Below, piece by piece: positions 26,064 to 39,047 of a DNA stretch of 64,000 nt. Source of the stretch: Haloplasmatales bacterium 4B (GTDB taxonomy: Bacteria; Bacillota_I; Bacilli_A; Haloplasmatales; Haloplasmataceae). The DNA is taken from NCBI GenBank assembly GCA_003586005.1, contig NSKI01000006.1, positions 1 to 64,000 on the forward strand. Reading direction: 5' to 3'. The stretch's first letter is position 1; the number at the start of each line of letters is the position of its first letter. The notes beneath the pieces were generated by a model. That model was not told the DNA's origin and made no database searches. It worked only from the letters and a program-made list of their open reading frames with translations. A program made the translations under genes and the position numbers.

Positions 26064-26099
26064 AGGGCCGTTATAACCTCTCACAGTTATAACGGCCCT
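26064..26099 (-). terminator. Strong terminator after pdxS
   Basis: Arms AGGGCCGTTATAAC and GTTATAACGGCCCT, 14 perfect base pairs with an eight-base loop, then TGTTTTTG-like sequence on the minus strand. It closes the gyrB-gyrA-pdxS transcript and isolates pdxT. Confidence 0.88.
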
Positions 26100-26114
26100 A
26101 ATCTTTATATGTAA

Positions 26115-26999
26115 TTACCAACCACGCTCAGACATTCTATCTTTAGGTTGTAGTGATGAAATATCAATACCTTTCATTGGTTCACCAAGACCTTTTGATA
26201 ATTCTGCAATTCTAGCATAATCTTGATAGTATGTTGTTGCCTCAACAATTGCTTTAGCAAATTTTTCTGGTTTGTTAGATTTAAATATACCAGAGCCAAC
26301 AAATACTCCATCTGCCCCTAATTGCATCATTAACGCTGCATCAGCTGGTGTTGCAATGCCTCCTGCAGCAAAATTTACTACCGGAAGTTTCCCTAATTTC
26401 TTGATCTCAAACAATACATGATATGGTGCTCCTAAATCCTTAGCATAAGCCATTAACTCGTCTTCACTCATATTGACCACTTTTCTTACTTGTCCCATGA
26501 CAATTCTCATATGTCGCACTGCCTCAACAATATTACCAGTTCCAGGCTCACCTTTTGTTCTAAGCATAGATGCACCTTCTCCAACTCTACGAGCTGCTTC
26601 CCCAAGATCTTTTGCTCCACATACGAAGGGAACTGTAAAATCTTTTTTATTAAGATGAAACATTTCATCAGCCGGTGTCAACACTTCTGATTCATCAATA
26701 TAATCAACTCCCATAGCTTCAAGTGTCCTAGCTTCAACAATATGACCTATACGGCATTTTGCCATTACAGGTATTGAAACAGCCTTCATTACATCTTCAA
26801 TAATAGTTGGATCTGCCATTCTGGCAACACCACCTGCTGCACGAATATCTGCTGGAACCCTTTCTAGTGCCATTACTGCTACTGCCCCAGAAGCTTCAGC
26901 AATTTTGGCTTGTTCGGCGTTTATTACATCCATAATAACTCCGCCTTTTTGCATTTCTGCCATACCACGTTTTACACGTTCTGTACCAGTGTTTGTCAT
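26115..26999 (-). CDS. pdxS: Pyridoxal 5'-phosphate synthase lyase subunit PdxS
   Basis: A 294-residue (beta/alpha)8 enzyme, near invariant in the family. Landmarks are [22 protein letters not shown]-type start (here [17 protein letters not shown]), [12 protein letters not shown] with the first Schiff-base lysine, [11 protein letters not shown] with the second, and GEPGTGN and [16 protein letters not shown] for phosphate binding. It makes PLP from ribose 5-phosphate, glyceraldehyde 3-phosphate and ammonia. The start at 26999 follows GGAGG; five codons upstream in frame are part of the ribosome site. It lies 18 bases after gyrA, so PLP synthesis is tied to the gyrase transcript. Confidence 0.98.
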   Translation of the reverse strand: MTNTGTERVKRGMAEMQKGGVIMDVINAEQAKIAEASGAVAVMALERVPADIRAAGGVARMADPTIIEDVMKAVSIPVMAKCRIGHIVEARTLEAMGVDYIDESEVLTPADEMFHLNKKDFTVPFVCGAKDLGEAARRVGEGASMLRTKGEPGTGNIVEAVRHMRIVMGQVRKVVNMSEDELMAYAKDLGAPYHVLFEIKKLGKLPVVNFAAGGIATPADAALMMQLGADGVFVGSGIFKSNKPEKFAKAIVEATTYYQDYARIAELSKGLGEPMKGIDISSLQPKDRMSERGW

Positions 27000-27017
27000 T
27001 AAATTTACCTCCAAAAT

Positions 27018-29480
27018 TTATTCAATATTTGTATCATCATCAATATCACTGGGAACAATAGCGGCACTAGCTACTGATTGATCGTCTTTCAGGTTTATTA
27101 ATCTTACACCTAATGTAGCTCGACCAGTAATAGATATTTGAGAAATAGGTAATCTAATTATCATACCTTTATTAGTAACGATAAATAAATCTTGGTTTTC
27201 TCTTTCTACTGCTCTAACAGATACCAGTTTCCCATTCTTCTCAGTAATATTGATTGTTTTTACACCTTTTCCACCACGATTCGTCAATCGATAATCAGAA
27301 ATTAAAGTTAATTTCCCATAACCAAATTCACTAATAGATAAAACATGTTCATTATCATTTTCTACAACGTCCATACCTACTACAGTTTCATTTTCCGAAA
27401 GACTAATCCCTTTAACTCCTGCGGCAGTTCTTCCCATAGCTCTTACATCTGATTCAATAAAACGAACAAGTTTACCATTAGATGAACCAATAATTATTTC
27501 TTTTTGTCCATCTGTAAACCTTACTGTTAGTAATTCATCACCTTCATTAATATTTATAGCCTTTATACCATTAGCTCTAATATTAGCAAAAAGATCAAGT
27601 TGAGTACGTTTAATAATACCTTTTTTTGTTGAGAAAATCAAATACATATTCGGATCATAATCCTTGATAGCGATTATGCTACTAAGTCTTTCACCATCTT
27701 CAAAATTCAATAAATTAATTAATGGCATCCCTTTTGCATTACGACCATATTCAGGAATGGTAAAACCTCTTAATTTATATACTTTACCAAAATTACTAAA
27801 AACCAAAATCACATGATGTGTAGAAGTATAAATAATATGTTCTACAAAATCATCTTCATAAGTAGACATCCCTTTTTTACCTACACCACCACGGTTTTGT
27901 AATTTATAAGTATCAACAGGTAACCTTTTTATATATCCCCGATTTGTAACGGTAATTATAATATCTTGAACAGGTATTAAATCTTCATCTTCTATATCAA
28001 ATTCTTCAGACGAGATAATTTCTGAACGCCTGTTATCTGAAAATTTATCCTTAAGATCCGACAATTCTTTTTTAACAATATCCAAAACTCTTTGTTCAGA
28101 ACCTAATATATCTTTATATTCAGTAATTTGACGTAATAAATCCTGAAATTCAGATTCAATTTTATCACGTTCAAGACCAGTTAATCTTTTTAAACGCATA
28201 TCTACAATTGCTTTAGCTTGAATATTTGATAATGAAAATTCATTAATTAAACTATTTATCGCAAAATTTTCATCCATTGATTGACGAATAATTTTAATAA
28301 TTCGATCAATATTTTCTAAAGCAATTCGATATCCTTCTAAAATATGCGCTCTAGCCTGAGCTTTTTTTAATTCAAATTTAATTCTACGTGTAATAATTTC
28401 TTTTTGATGATCTAAATAATAAGTTAAAATTTGCTTTAGATTTAAAACTTTAGGTTGACCATCTACTAAAGCTAACATATTAACACTAAAAGCACTTTGT
28501 AAAGATGTATACTTGAATAGGTTATTTAATATAACTTCGGAATTAGTATCCCTTCTTAGTTCTATAACTATACGCATACCATTCCGATTAGACTCATCAC
28601 GTAAATCAGTAATACCATCAATTTTTTTGTTTTTAACTAATTCTGCAATTCTTTCGATTAAACGTGACTTATTCACTTGATAAGGTATTTCATTTATTAT
28701 TATAGATTTCTTTTTGTTATTTTCAATAATATCGTATTTAGCTCTTACAATTATTGAACCGCGTCCAAATTCGTAAGCTCTTCTAATTCCATTCTTACCC
28801 AGTATTGTACCGCCTGTTGGAAAATCTGGACCTTTAATACAATCCATTAAATCTGCTACTGATAAATCAGGATCATCTGATAATGCTAAAACTCCATCTA
28901 TCACTTCACCTAAATTATGTGGCGGAATGTTAGTCGCCATACCAACAGCAATACCAGTTGAACCATTTACTAATAAATTAGGAAAATGTGATGGTAATAC
29001 AACCGGTTGTTGCTCAGATCCATCATAGTTATCTATAAAATTTATTGTATCTTTATTTATGTCACGTAATAGCTCCATAGCTAACTTTGACATGCGAGCT
29101 TCAGTATACCTCATCGCAGCTGCGCCATCACCGTCAATTGAACCAAAGTTTCCATGTCCATCAACTAACATATATCGATAGTTAAAATCCTGAGCCATCC
29201 TCACCATTGCTTCATAAATTGATGAATCACCATGGGGATGGTATTTCCCCATAACATCACCGACAATACGAGCTGACTTTTTGTAAGCTTTATCACTGTG
29301 CATTCCTAACTCGTACATACCGTATAAAATTCGTCTATGAACTGGTTTTAAGCCATCTCTTACATCAGGCAATGCGCGGGAAACAATAACGCTCATTGAA
29401 TAATTAAGGAATGAGGTCTTCATTTCACGACTAATATTAATATTCTTTATAATTTCACCGGTTTGGTTCTCAATACTCAT
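27018..29480 (-). CDS. gyrA: DNA gyrase subunit A
   Basis: An 820-residue type II topoisomerase subunit. The catalytic tyrosine is in [11 protein letters not shown]. The quinolone-resistance region reads [21 protein letters not shown], with the usual serine after GD. The C-terminal half has six blades of the DNA-wrapping beta-pinwheel, including the gyrase-specific GxGxKGMST-type box (here [16 protein letters not shown], counting as the GyrA box), which separates it from ParC. With GyrB it introduces negative supercoils. It lies 27 bases after gyrB in the conserved origin cluster. Confidence 0.98.
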   Translation of the reverse strand: MSIENQTGEIIKNINISREMKTSFLNYSMSVIVSRALPDVRDGLKPVHRRILYGMYELGMHSDKAYKKSARIVGDVMGKYHPHGDSSIYEAMVRMAQDFNYRYMLVDGHGNFGSIDGDGAAAMRYTEARMSKLAMELLRDINKDTINFIDNYDGSEQQPVVLPSHFPNLLVNGSTGIAVGMATNIPPHNLGEVIDGVLALSDDPDLSVADLMDCIKGPDFPTGGTILGKNGIRRAYEFGRGSIIVRAKYDIIENNKKKSIIINEIPYQVNKSRLIERIAELVKNKKIDGITDLRDESNRNGMRIVIELRRDTNSEVILNNLFKYTSLQSAFSVNMLALVDGQPKVLNLKQILTYYLDHQKEIITRRIKFELKKAQARAHILEGYRIALENIDRIIKIIRQSMDENFAINSLINEFSLSNIQAKAIVDMRLKRLTGLERDKIESEFQDLLRQITEYKDILGSEQRVLDIVKKELSDLKDKFSDNRRSEIISSEEFDIEDEDLIPVQDIIITVTNRGYIKRLPVDTYKLQNRGGVGKKGMSTYEDDFVEHIIYTSTHHVILVFSNFGKVYKLRGFTIPEYGRNAKGMPLINLLNFEDGERLSSIIAIKDYDPNMYLIFSTKKGIIKRTQLDLFANIRANGIKAININEGDELLTVRFTDGQKEIIIGSSNGKLVRFIESDVRAMGRTAAGVKGISLSENETVVGMDVVENDNEHVLSISEFGYGKLTLISDYRLTNRGGKGVKTINITEKNGKLVSVRAVERENQDLFIVTNKGMIIRLPISQISITGRATLGVRLINLKDDQSVASAAIVPSDIDDDTNIE

Positions 29481-29507
29481 TGTATCACTCCTTTAATATA
29501 TTCAAAA

Positions 29508-32548
<3,041 letters not shown>

Positions 32549-32556
<8 letters not shown>

Positions 32557-32767
32557 TTTCTATTTCAAAAGTCCCAAAATCTTCAATCTCAACGATATCT
32601 TTAGGATATAATTTTTTGCCTCTTCTATTTTCAGAGGCTCCATTTACTTTAATGGATACTTGATCCAAAAAATCTTTAACTAGACCGCCAGATTCGATAA
32701 TATTTTCGAATTTTAACAGTTGGCCTAAGGTTATATAGTCAGTATGGATTAAAACTTTTGTAATCAT
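32549..32767 (-). CDS. yaaA: S4-domain RNA-binding protein YaaA
   Basis: A 72-residue protein that is essentially one S4 domain (ITLGQLLKFENIIESGG, then KVNGASENRRGKKLYPKDIVEI). In Bacilli it always lies between dnaN and recF, and it is linked to ribosome assembly. Here dnaN is pushed away by an insertion sequence. It ends in TGA, one of two such stops in the window. An extended -10 promoter precedes it at 32798-32833. Confidence 0.93.
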
Positions 32768-32804
32768 CTAAAATCACCTTTATATTTGATGTCTAACCTT
32801 ATAA

Positions 32805-32833
32805 ATTATATCACAAAATTAGTGATTTTAGTA
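32805..32833 (-). promoter_or_regulatory. Probable promoter of the yaaA-recF-gyrBA-pdxS operon
   Basis: Minus-strand TGATATAAT gives an extended -10 (TG-n-TATAAT), with a poor -35 (TACTAA) 17 bases upstream. It would make the operon independent of dnaN, which is cut off by the insertion sequence. Confidence 0.5.
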
Positions 32834-32966
32834 GTAATTTACATGAATATTTAAAAATATAAATTAATTATTAGATAAAAAAACACGAGTATGATGAAAT
32901 GGTAAGATGTTAGTAGACACATAAAGAACTGTCTACTGATATATGTCAAGTAGACAGTCTAAAATA

Positions 32967-33706
32967 TTAGCTTGTTAAGGCTTGATTTCGATATTCTATC
33001 GGAGTCAAGTCTTTTAATTTTTCTTGAAATCTTTCATTGTTATAAAATATGATATATTCATGAATTGCTTGTTCTAGGTTCTTCTTAGAATGGAATTGAT
33101 TCAAATAATACATTTCAGATTTTAGTGTACCCCAAAAGCCTTCCATAGGTCCGTTATCAATACATCTTCCAACTCTAGACATACTTTGTGTTGCTTCTAT
33201 TTTATCTAATTTATGTTTGAAATGTTTACTCGTATATCGATATCCTCTATCACTATGAACTAAAGGTTTTGCTCCTGGATTTTCTTCTATTGCTTTATCA
33301 AATGTCTTAAATACTAATGGATTATTGTTAGAAGTGCCCATCATGTAAGATACAATACTATTATCAAATAAATCAATTATTGCACTTAAATATACCTTTT
33401 GTGTTGATCCAATAATTTTAAATTCTGTCACATCAGTTAACCACTTTTGATTTGGTGCATCCGCTTCAAACTTTCTATCTAATACATTTTCAGCAGTAAT
33501 TTGCGGGGTAGATTTTTTATAACCCTTACGCTTTCGTCTAATTACAGAAGATATTCCAAGTAGTCGCATTAACCTTCTAATACGCTTCTTATTGTATTTA
33601 GTCTGGTTTAAGCGATTAATCCACTTTGTCATTCTACGGTATCCTAAAATACCTTTAAAACGTTCGTGGTACTCTAAAATAATCTGACATAATCCTGATC
33701 AAGACG
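32967..33706 (-). pseudogene. IS3-family transposase orfB, frameshifted
   Basis: The intact C-terminal 221 residues carry the DDE core of retroviral-type integrases: WLTDVTEF (first Asp), VHSDRGYRYTS (second Asp) and NGPMEGFWGTLKSEMYY (Glu). The N-terminal part, with HEKEYPIQVMCEILELNRSSYY-like sequence (KELHDEKEYPIQVM), is in another frame, joined near 33690 where ILEYHERFKGILGYRRM begins. The frame break is not at a known programmed frameshift position and so looks like decay. Confidence 0.8.
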
Positions 33707-33822
33707 TTCCTTTTCCGTTTCTTTTCGGTTAACCCATTTATAATAGGAGCTTCTATTTAACTCAAGAATCTCACACATAACTTGTATGGGATATTCTTTT
33801 TCATCGTGTAGTTCTTTGATTG

Positions 33823-34516
33823 TTAGGTATTTCGCTTCTTGCCGGACCTTACTAAACTTTGCCTCCTCTCGATCTCCTCCAACTTTTTTAGGACGTCGTT
33901 TTCCATTTCTAAACGTCTATTCCTAGCTTCTAAAATTTCCAATTTACGTTTTAACTTATCAGTTTCACTCAATTCAGATTCTTGTTTTTTTCTCCCTCTG
34001 CCATCTTTTAAACCATCTTTACCCATTGGTATACTTGACCATATAAGGTAAGTTAAAATGTTCAGCCGCTAATTTATATTCACAATTATGATCGATACAG
34101 TATTTAACTATTATTAGTTTATCTTCAAAGGTTGTTTTTCTTGATTTAGTCATATAGACATCCCCCTTAGGATTGTACTCCTTGATTTCTTTATGACTAT
34201 TATACTTCATAACCCAGCTGATAAGGGTAGATTTACTATAAATATTGTATTTTTTTGTAATATCATCGTATGATCCTTCACCATTTAAATAATCGTGAAT
34301 GGCTGCCATCTTTAATTGTTTTGAATTAGATTTCTTTATAGAATTACTATCAAATGCTGATTCACCAATCGAATCATAATTCCTTACCCAACTCATGACT
34401 GTTTTTTTATTACAACCTAAATCATTCGCTATTTGACCAAATGATTTCATACCTGAATTATATTCATTTATAGCTTTCAACTTAACTTCTTTACTAAATT
34501 TAGTTTTTCTTCCCAT
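33823..34516 (-). pseudogene. IS3-family transposase orfA (InsJ-like), frameshifted
   Basis: The first 165 residues contain two helix-turn-helix units (FGQIANDLGCNKKTVMSWV and a diverged second) plus a third start (EYKLAAEHFNLPY). The frame is then lost: an extra AT near 34049 and a second shift delete the expected QVYQWVKKY region. The remaining part (KDGLKDGRGRKKQ, then the leucine-zipper NRRLEMENDVLKKLEEIERR) follows in another frame from 34026. This is a non-functional orfA. Confidence 0.8.
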
Positions 34517-34655
34517 AAGAAAAGATCCCCTTTCTGTAGTTAGTACAATTATTTATTTGCACTGTCTACTTTAAGGGGATCATATCATTCAATATAGAAA
34601 CGAACTAGGGTTTTCTTGACTTATTAATCAGTCTCGTGTTTTTTATTTAGACAAA

Positions 34656-35783
34656 TTATTCTATTCTAACAGGTAAAATTAATTGCGTTACAAATTCATC
34701 ATTAGTTCTGATTATAAACGGTCTTACCTCACCTGTAAATTTAATGGTAACTTTTTCCTCATTTAAAACCTTTAAAGCATCTAGAAAATATTTTGAATTA
34801 AAACCAATTCTCATTAGTGAACCCTCTTGAGATAAAGGAGTAATATCTTCAACAACTTTTCCAATTTCTGGAGAATCAAGTGAGATTATAGTTTTCTCGT
34901 CATAAATATCTAAATTTATGATATTATTAGCTCCCTCCTTAGATAATAAGCTAACTCTATCAACAACATCTATTAATTCAATTCTGTTAAAAACTAATTG
35001 TAACCCAAATTCCTTGGGTATTAATCTAGAAGTTTCAGGAAAATTACCATCTAATAATCTTGATTGAAAGGTAATATTCTTAATTTTAAAAGAAACAATA
35101 TTAGAAGCTATATGAATTTGTAATTTACCTCTATTTGTTAATAAAAGTTTTTCTAAGTCTAATAAACTTTTTCCTGGAATAACAATATTAATATTTGGTA
35201 TTGGAGTTTCTAATTCTACAATTTTTTCAGATAATCGATAACTATCAGTAGAAATACAATATAATTTATTCTCATTCGATTTAATATTAACACCAGTTAA
35301 AATAGGTCTACTTTCATGTGTTGATACAGAGATAACAGTTTGTTTTATAATTTGTTCAAATTTTACACTATCAAATTCAATTGGTTCATTTGAATCAATT
35401 AAATCAATATTTGGGTATTCCATAACATCTAAACAATTTAAAGTAAAATCAGAGTTTTTAAAATTAATTTTTATATATTTATCTTCATACATATTAATTT
35501 CTATATAATCATCATTTGCTTTTCTTAATACTTCAAGAAGTAACCGTCCTGGAACAGCTGCACTACCTAATTCTTCGATAAATATCGTTTGTTTATTATC
35601 GATAAAAGTTGGCATAAATTGTTTTATAGTTATTGTAGAATCACTAGCTGTTAAATAAATACCTTCTTCATTTAAATCAATTTTTATTGATTTTAATATT
35701 GGCATTGGAGTTTTAGTCGATAATGCACGACTAACATTATTAATACCTTCAGAAAAAATGTTACTTTGAATTCTAAATTTCAT
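34656..35783 (-). CDS. dnaN: DNA polymerase III beta subunit (sliding clamp)
   Basis: A 375-residue protein of three clamp domains. Landmarks are MKFRIQSNIF at the start, STKTPMPILKSI, ESRPILTGVNI in the second domain, TDSYRLSEKIVEL, and the C-terminal FIIRTNDEFVTQLILPVRIE. The ring tethers the replicase and docks many repair proteins. It lies 156 bases after dnaA as in nearly all Firmicutes. Downstream, an insertion sequence separates it from yaaA. Confidence 0.98.
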   Translation of the reverse strand: MKFRIQSNIFSEGINNVSRALSTKTPMPILKSIKIDLNEEGIYLTASDSTITIKQFMPTFIDNKQTIFIEELGSAAVPGRLLLEVLRKANDDYIEINMYEDKYIKINFKNSDFTLNCLDVMEYPNIDLIDSNEPIEFDSVKFEQIIKQTVISVSTHESRPILTGVNIKSNENKLYCISTDSYRLSEKIVELETPIPNINIVIPGKSLLDLEKLLLTNRGKLQIHIASNIVSFKIKNITFQSRLLDGNFPETSRLIPKEFGLQLVFNRIELIDVVDRVSLLSKEGANNIINLDIYDEKTIISLDSPEIGKVVEDITPLSQEGSLMRIGFNSKYFLDALKVLNEEKVTIKFTGEVRPFIIRTNDEFVTQLILPVRIE

Positions 35784-35821
35784 TTTTAAAACCTCCTATT
35801 TTAAATATTATATTATTAAAT

Positions 35822-35859
35822 TATTATTATTATTATTATTTGTGTGGAAAAGTGGATAA
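35822..35859 (-). other. Origin element between dnaA and dnaN: DnaA boxes and AT triplet run
   Basis: Minus-strand boxes TTATCCACT (35851-35859) and TTTTCCACA (35843-35851) share one base. They are followed at once by a run of AAT triplets (35822-35840) and more AT-rich sequence. In Bacillus the unwinding site has the same plan: boxes followed by DnaA-trio repeats. This is therefore the best candidate for the strand-opening site. Confidence 0.75.
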
Positions 35860-35939
35860 GAGTATTAATTAATTATATCAATTAAAAAATTATCAACTCG
35901 AATTGTTGAAAAAAATAGGATAACTTGTAGTTATGAACA

Positions 35940-37280
35940 TTAAGATAATTTAGCTAATAATTTTTTAATATCTTCTTCAACTTGATTATTAATTATCCGC
36001 AAATTTTCGATTTTTTGAATTGAATGCATAACAGTAGTATGATCTTTCCCACTAAATTCACTTCCAATTTTAGGATAAGAAGTGTTTAGTATCTGTCTTG
36101 TTAAATACATAGCTATTTGTCTAGGTAAAACAAATATAGCTTTACGGGACTTTGATAAAAGATTCTCTAAAGATATATTATAGTATTCACATACCGTTTT
36201 TTGAATCTGGATAATTTCAGTGTTTTTAATATTTTTGATTTCGGGAATAACATCTTTTAATGCTTCCTTTGTTAATTCAATTGAAATTTCTTTATTCATC
36301 ATAGTAGAATAAAATAGAACTCGTTTTAATGCTCCTTCTAAAATGCGAATGTTGCTTGTAAAATTACAAGCAATATATTCTAAAATCTCAACAGGAATTT
36401 CCTCATAACCTATTTTTTCTGAGGAAAGCTTCTTCTTTAATATATCTATTCTAGTATTTACATCAGGTTCTTTTATATCTACTTGCGCTCCCCATTCAAA
36501 TCTAGATGTTAAGCGATCCATAATATCTTTTAACTCATAAGTGGGTCTATCGCTAGTGACAACAATTTGTTTATTTTCATTATGCATTTTTTCAAAAATT
36601 TTGAAAAATTCTAATTGTGATTGTTCTTTTTTAGATAAAAATTGGATATCGTCAATTAATAAAACATCAATATCATTATATTTCATATGAAATTCATCAT
36701 CTTTTTTAATTTTTTTAAAAAAGTCTTCAATAAATATTTCTGTTTTAACATATAATATTTTTTTATTTGGTTCATTATCTAAAATAAAGTTGCCAATAGC
36801 TTGCATTAAATGAGTTTTACCTAATCCTACACCACCAAAAATATACAGTGGATTTGCAACCTTTCCAGGTTGATTAGCTACTTGTAATGCAACTAAATTA
36901 GCAAAACGATTATTTGGTCCAACAACATAATTTTCAAAAGTATATATTGCTTTTAAATTATGTCTATACAAATTATTGAGATTAGGGTCGATAGCGTTAA
37001 TAGGGATATTCTTATCGCTTGTAATATAATCCTCAGTAATAAATTTAACATCTAAATTTTCATTAGATATTTCATTTAATACTCGAACCACATGTTTAAT
37101 ATGAAATGATTCGATTCTAGATTTATGAAATTGAGAAGGAGCAACAATATAAATCATATTTTTATGAAATTTATAAACTGTGTTTACAGGTTTAAATATC
37201 TCTTCAAATTCACTTTTTTCAAAATCTAGTGCTAAACGATCTAAGGTTTTTAACCAAAGTTCTTGATATTGTTCATACAT
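35940..37280 (-). CDS. dnaA: Chromosomal replication initiator DnaA
   Basis: A 446-residue AAA+ initiator. Domain I (about 1-85) binds helicase loaders. The AAA+ domain has Walker A GGVGLGKTHLMQAIGN and Walker B VLLIDDIQFLS. The arginine finger region is DRLTSRFEWG. Domain IV ends with the box-recognition signature FSGKDHTTVMHSIQKIE. The ATG at 37280 follows AAGGAGGA; ten in-frame codons upstream include that site and are rejected. DnaA boxes flank the gene on both sides, so self-regulation is expected. Confidence 0.98.
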   Translation of the reverse strand: MYEQYQELWLKTLDRLALDFEKSEFEEIFKPVNTVYKFHKNMIYIVAPSQFHKSRIESFHIKHVVRVLNEISNENLDVKFITEDYITSDKNIPINAIDPNLNNLYRHNLKAIYTFENYVVGPNNRFANLVALQVANQPGKVANPLYIFGGVGLGKTHLMQAIGNFILDNEPNKKILYVKTEIFIEDFFKKIKKDDEFHMKYNDIDVLLIDDIQFLSKKEQSQLEFFKIFEKMHNENKQIVVTSDRPTYELKDIMDRLTSRFEWGAQVDIKEPDVNTRIDILKKKLSSEKIGYEEIPVEILEYIACNFTSNIRILEGALKRVLFYSTMMNKEISIELTKEALKDVIPEIKNIKNTEIIQIQKTVCEYYNISLENLLSKSRKAIFVLPRQIAMYLTRQILNTSYPKIGSEFSGKDHTTVMHSIQKIENLRIINNQVEEDIKKLLAKLS

Positions 37281-37334
37281 CGAAAAATCCTCCTTCTTAA
37301 ATTTTTCCAATATACATTAATTTTACTATTTTTT

Positions 37335-37493
37335 TGTGGAAAAGTGAACTAAATTATTAAAAAATAACAAATAAAGGATATTTTTTCCACATATTGTGTA
37401 TAAGAAAAGTTAATATAGATAAAAATTAACATATAAAAGTGGATAATTAAACATGATATTAATTATAAAAGATAGGTTATCAACTTTTCCACA
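37335..37493. other. oriC: DnaA-box cluster upstream of dnaA (oriC region)
   Basis: Near-consensus boxes occur as TGTGGAAAA (37335-37343), TTTTCCACA (37383-37391), TGTGTATAA, the reverse of TTATACACA (37395-37403), AGTGGATAA (37438-37446), TTATCAACT (37477-37485) and TTTTCCACA (37485-37493). The spacing and mixed orientation are as in Gram-positive bipartite origins. Strand switch of gene direction occurs here. Confidence 0.82.
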
Positions 37494-37580
37494 TAATAAA
37501 TTAATCACAATATGTTGAAAGATAAAAAGCTGTGAAAAACTAAAAAAGTGGTTTTGTATATAATATGTAAAAATAAATAG

Positions 37581-37609
37581 TTGACTTTTCAAAAAATATT
37601 AAGTATAAT
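37581..37609 (+). promoter_or_regulatory. Promoter of rpmH
   Basis: TTGACT, a 17-base spacer and a perfect TATAAT. The start would be near 37616, about 30 bases before the rpmH ATG. Confidence 0.85.
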
Positions 37610-37645
37610 TTATTAGCATATGTTCTTAACGGAGGTGTATTAAAC

Positions 37646-37780
37646 ATGAAGAGAACCTGGCAACCAAACAAACGTAAACGTAGTAAAACTCATGGATTTC
37701 GTGCTCGTATGGCTACACATGGCGGACGTAAAGTTTTAGCTCGTAGACGTAGTAAAGGAAGAAAACGATTAGCAGTTTAA
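37646..37780 (+). CDS. rpmH: Ribosomal protein bL34
   Basis: A 44-residue, very basic protein starting [19 protein letters not shown] and ending [12 protein letters not shown], the standard L34 sequence. It is a large-subunit protein packed in 23S rRNA. A strong GGAGGTG site precedes the ATG. It is too short for many gene finders. It is the first gene of the plus-strand side of the origin and has its own promoter and a terminator before rnpA. Confidence 0.98.
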   Translation: MKRTWQPNKRKRSKTHGFRARMATHGGRKVLARRRSKGRKRLAV

Positions 37781-37812
37781 AGACCACTGAAACAAATCCA
37801 GTGGTCTTTTTG
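37781..37812 (+). terminator. Terminator between rpmH and rnpA
   Basis: AGACCACTG and CAGTGGTCT arms with a nine-base loop, followed by TTTTTG. It begins at the rpmH stop codon, so rnpA-yidC-jag would be read at a reduced level by read-through. Confidence 0.85.
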
Positions 37813-37849
37813 ATAATCGATAATCATCAATAAAAAAGCTGGTGATTCT

Positions 37850-38182
37850 ATGAAAAAGAAATTTATTATTAAAAAAAATTATCACATAAACAAGATAATT
37901 TTACACAGAAAATCAGTTGCTAATAAATATTTTATAGTATATCAAAAACATAATAATATTGAACACTTTCGTTATGTTATATCAATTGGAAAAAAAGTTG
38001 GTAATGCTGTTACCAGAAATAAGGTAAAAAGACAAATAAAATCGATTATTTATCAAAAAGTACGTGAAATTATTCGGAATTATGATATATTAATAATAGT
38101 TAGACCAAAAACTGATAATTTAACTTTTCTAGAACTAGAAAGACAATTACTTGATGTCTTAAAAAAAGCAAAATTAATTTAG
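37850..38182 (+). CDS. rnpA: Ribonuclease P protein component
   Basis: A 110-residue basic protein with the RNase P signature RNKVKRQIKSIIYQ (here GNAVTRNKVKRQIKSI) and the ISIGKKVGNAV strand. It assists the catalytic RNA that matures tRNA 5' ends. The rnpB RNA gene is not in this window. It lies 17 bases before yidC, in the conserved rpmH-rnpA-yidC-jag order. Confidence 0.95.
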   Translation: MKKKFIIKKNYHINKIILHRKSVANKYFIVYQKHNNIEHFRYVISIGKKVGNAVTRNKVKRQIKSIIYQKVREIIRNYDILIIVRPKTDNLTFLELERQLLDVLKKAKLI

Positions 38183-38199
38183 AGTGAGGTTTATAATAA

Positions 38200-39009
38200 A
38201 TGAAAAAAAATTTGAAAAGAATTGTATTTTTATCTGTAACACTTTTGTTGTTTATAAATGTGTCGGGATGTGCTAAAGTCTATAAAGATATGAAGACAAT
38301 GGATGTATATCCAATTAATTATGATTTTTTCTGGGATAAATGGTTTATAAGGCCAATTGCGGAAACAATGTATTTTATTACCGACCATGCTGCAGGATCT
38401 TTTGCAGTTGGTATAATTATTACAACAATTTTAGTCAGAACTATTTTGTTCCCGGTTTATACAAAATCAAATAATACTTCAGCTAAAATGCAAGAGATTC
38501 AACCACAAATGAAAAAAATTCAAGAAAAATATGCAGGGAAAAATGATCCTGATTCTAAAAACAAAATGCAATTTGAAATAATGAAACTTTATAAAGATAA
38601 TAATGTAAATATGTTAGCAGGTTGTTTAATGCCATTTTTACAAATGCCAGTATTCTTAGCAATGTACAATACTGTTGTAAAACTACCGGCAAGTTTCCCA
38701 AATAGATTTACAAATATAAAAACACAATTTTTATGGTTAGATTTATCTCACACTGATACATACTTTATAATGCCAATTCTAGTAGGCGTAACATCATTTC
38801 TAATGCAACAAATTACTATGTTTGGGTTATCAGAAGAAGCAAAGAAGAACCCTACAATGAAAATGATGACATGGTTAATGCCAGGCATAATGCTTATCTT
38901 CTCATTTAGCCAAGCTTCTGCATTATCTCTATATTGGGTTATTGGTAATATATTCTCAACATTACAAATCATCCTTGTTAAAAAACCCTTTAAAAAAGAA
39001 GCTAAATAA
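38200..39009 (+). CDS. yidC: Membrane protein insertase YidC/OxaA (SpoIIIJ type)
   Basis: A 269-residue insertase. It starts with a lipoprotein signal (LLLFINVSGCAKVY, lipobox cysteine near residue 26), followed by the five-helix core: helices near 62-82, 135-155, 180-200, 212-230 and 240-258. The positively charged arginine expected in the hydrophilic groove is in TTILVRTILFPVYTK. It inserts membrane proteins with or without SecYEG. In Bacillus this paralogue (SpoIIIJ) is needed for sporulation, which is consistent with the cotJ genes here. It precedes jag. Confidence 0.96.
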   Translation: MKKNLKRIVFLSVTLLLFINVSGCAKVYKDMKTMDVYPINYDFFWDKWFIRPIAETMYFITDHAAGSFAVGIIITTILVRTILFPVYTKSNNTSAKMQEIQPQMKKIQEKYAGKNDPDSKNKMQFEIMKLYKDNNVNMLAGCLMPFLQMPVFLAMYNTVVKLPASFPNRFTNIKTQFLWLDLSHTDTYFIMPILVGVTSFLMQQITMFGLSEEAKKNPTMKMMTWLMPGIMLIFSFSQASALSLYWVIGNIFSTLQIILVKKPFKKEAK

Positions 39010-39047
39010 AAATTTATTCTATAAACTAAGAAAGTGAGGTTCTAAAA

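Larger units (their letters stand above)
32937..34582 (-). mobile_element. Inactive IS3-family (IS150-like) insertion sequence
   Basis: The ends match for most of 22 bases: TGATATATGTCAAGTAGACA at the left and, reversed, TGATCCCCTTAAAGTAGACA at the right. Between them lie frameshifted orfA and orfB genes of the IS150 group. I see no clear 3-4 base target duplication. It splits the normally adjacent dnaN and yaaA. Frameshifts in both genes make transposition unlikely unless supplied in trans. Confidence 0.85.

Noticed and set aside
32921-32949. Outward promoter from the IS left end driving yaaA-recF
   Set aside because: A perfect TTGACA points outward, but the best -10 at 17 bases is CTTTAT with three matches. 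The extended -10 nearer yaaA is a better candidate.
33823-34026. Open frame of 67 residues as a separate small gene
   Set aside because: It is the leucine-zipper end of the frameshifted IS orfA.
35888-35912. TCAAC/GTTGA inverted repeat between dnaA and dnaN as a terminator
   Set aside because: The stem is short, and no T run follows in the dnaA direction. It is more likely incidental or part of the origin.
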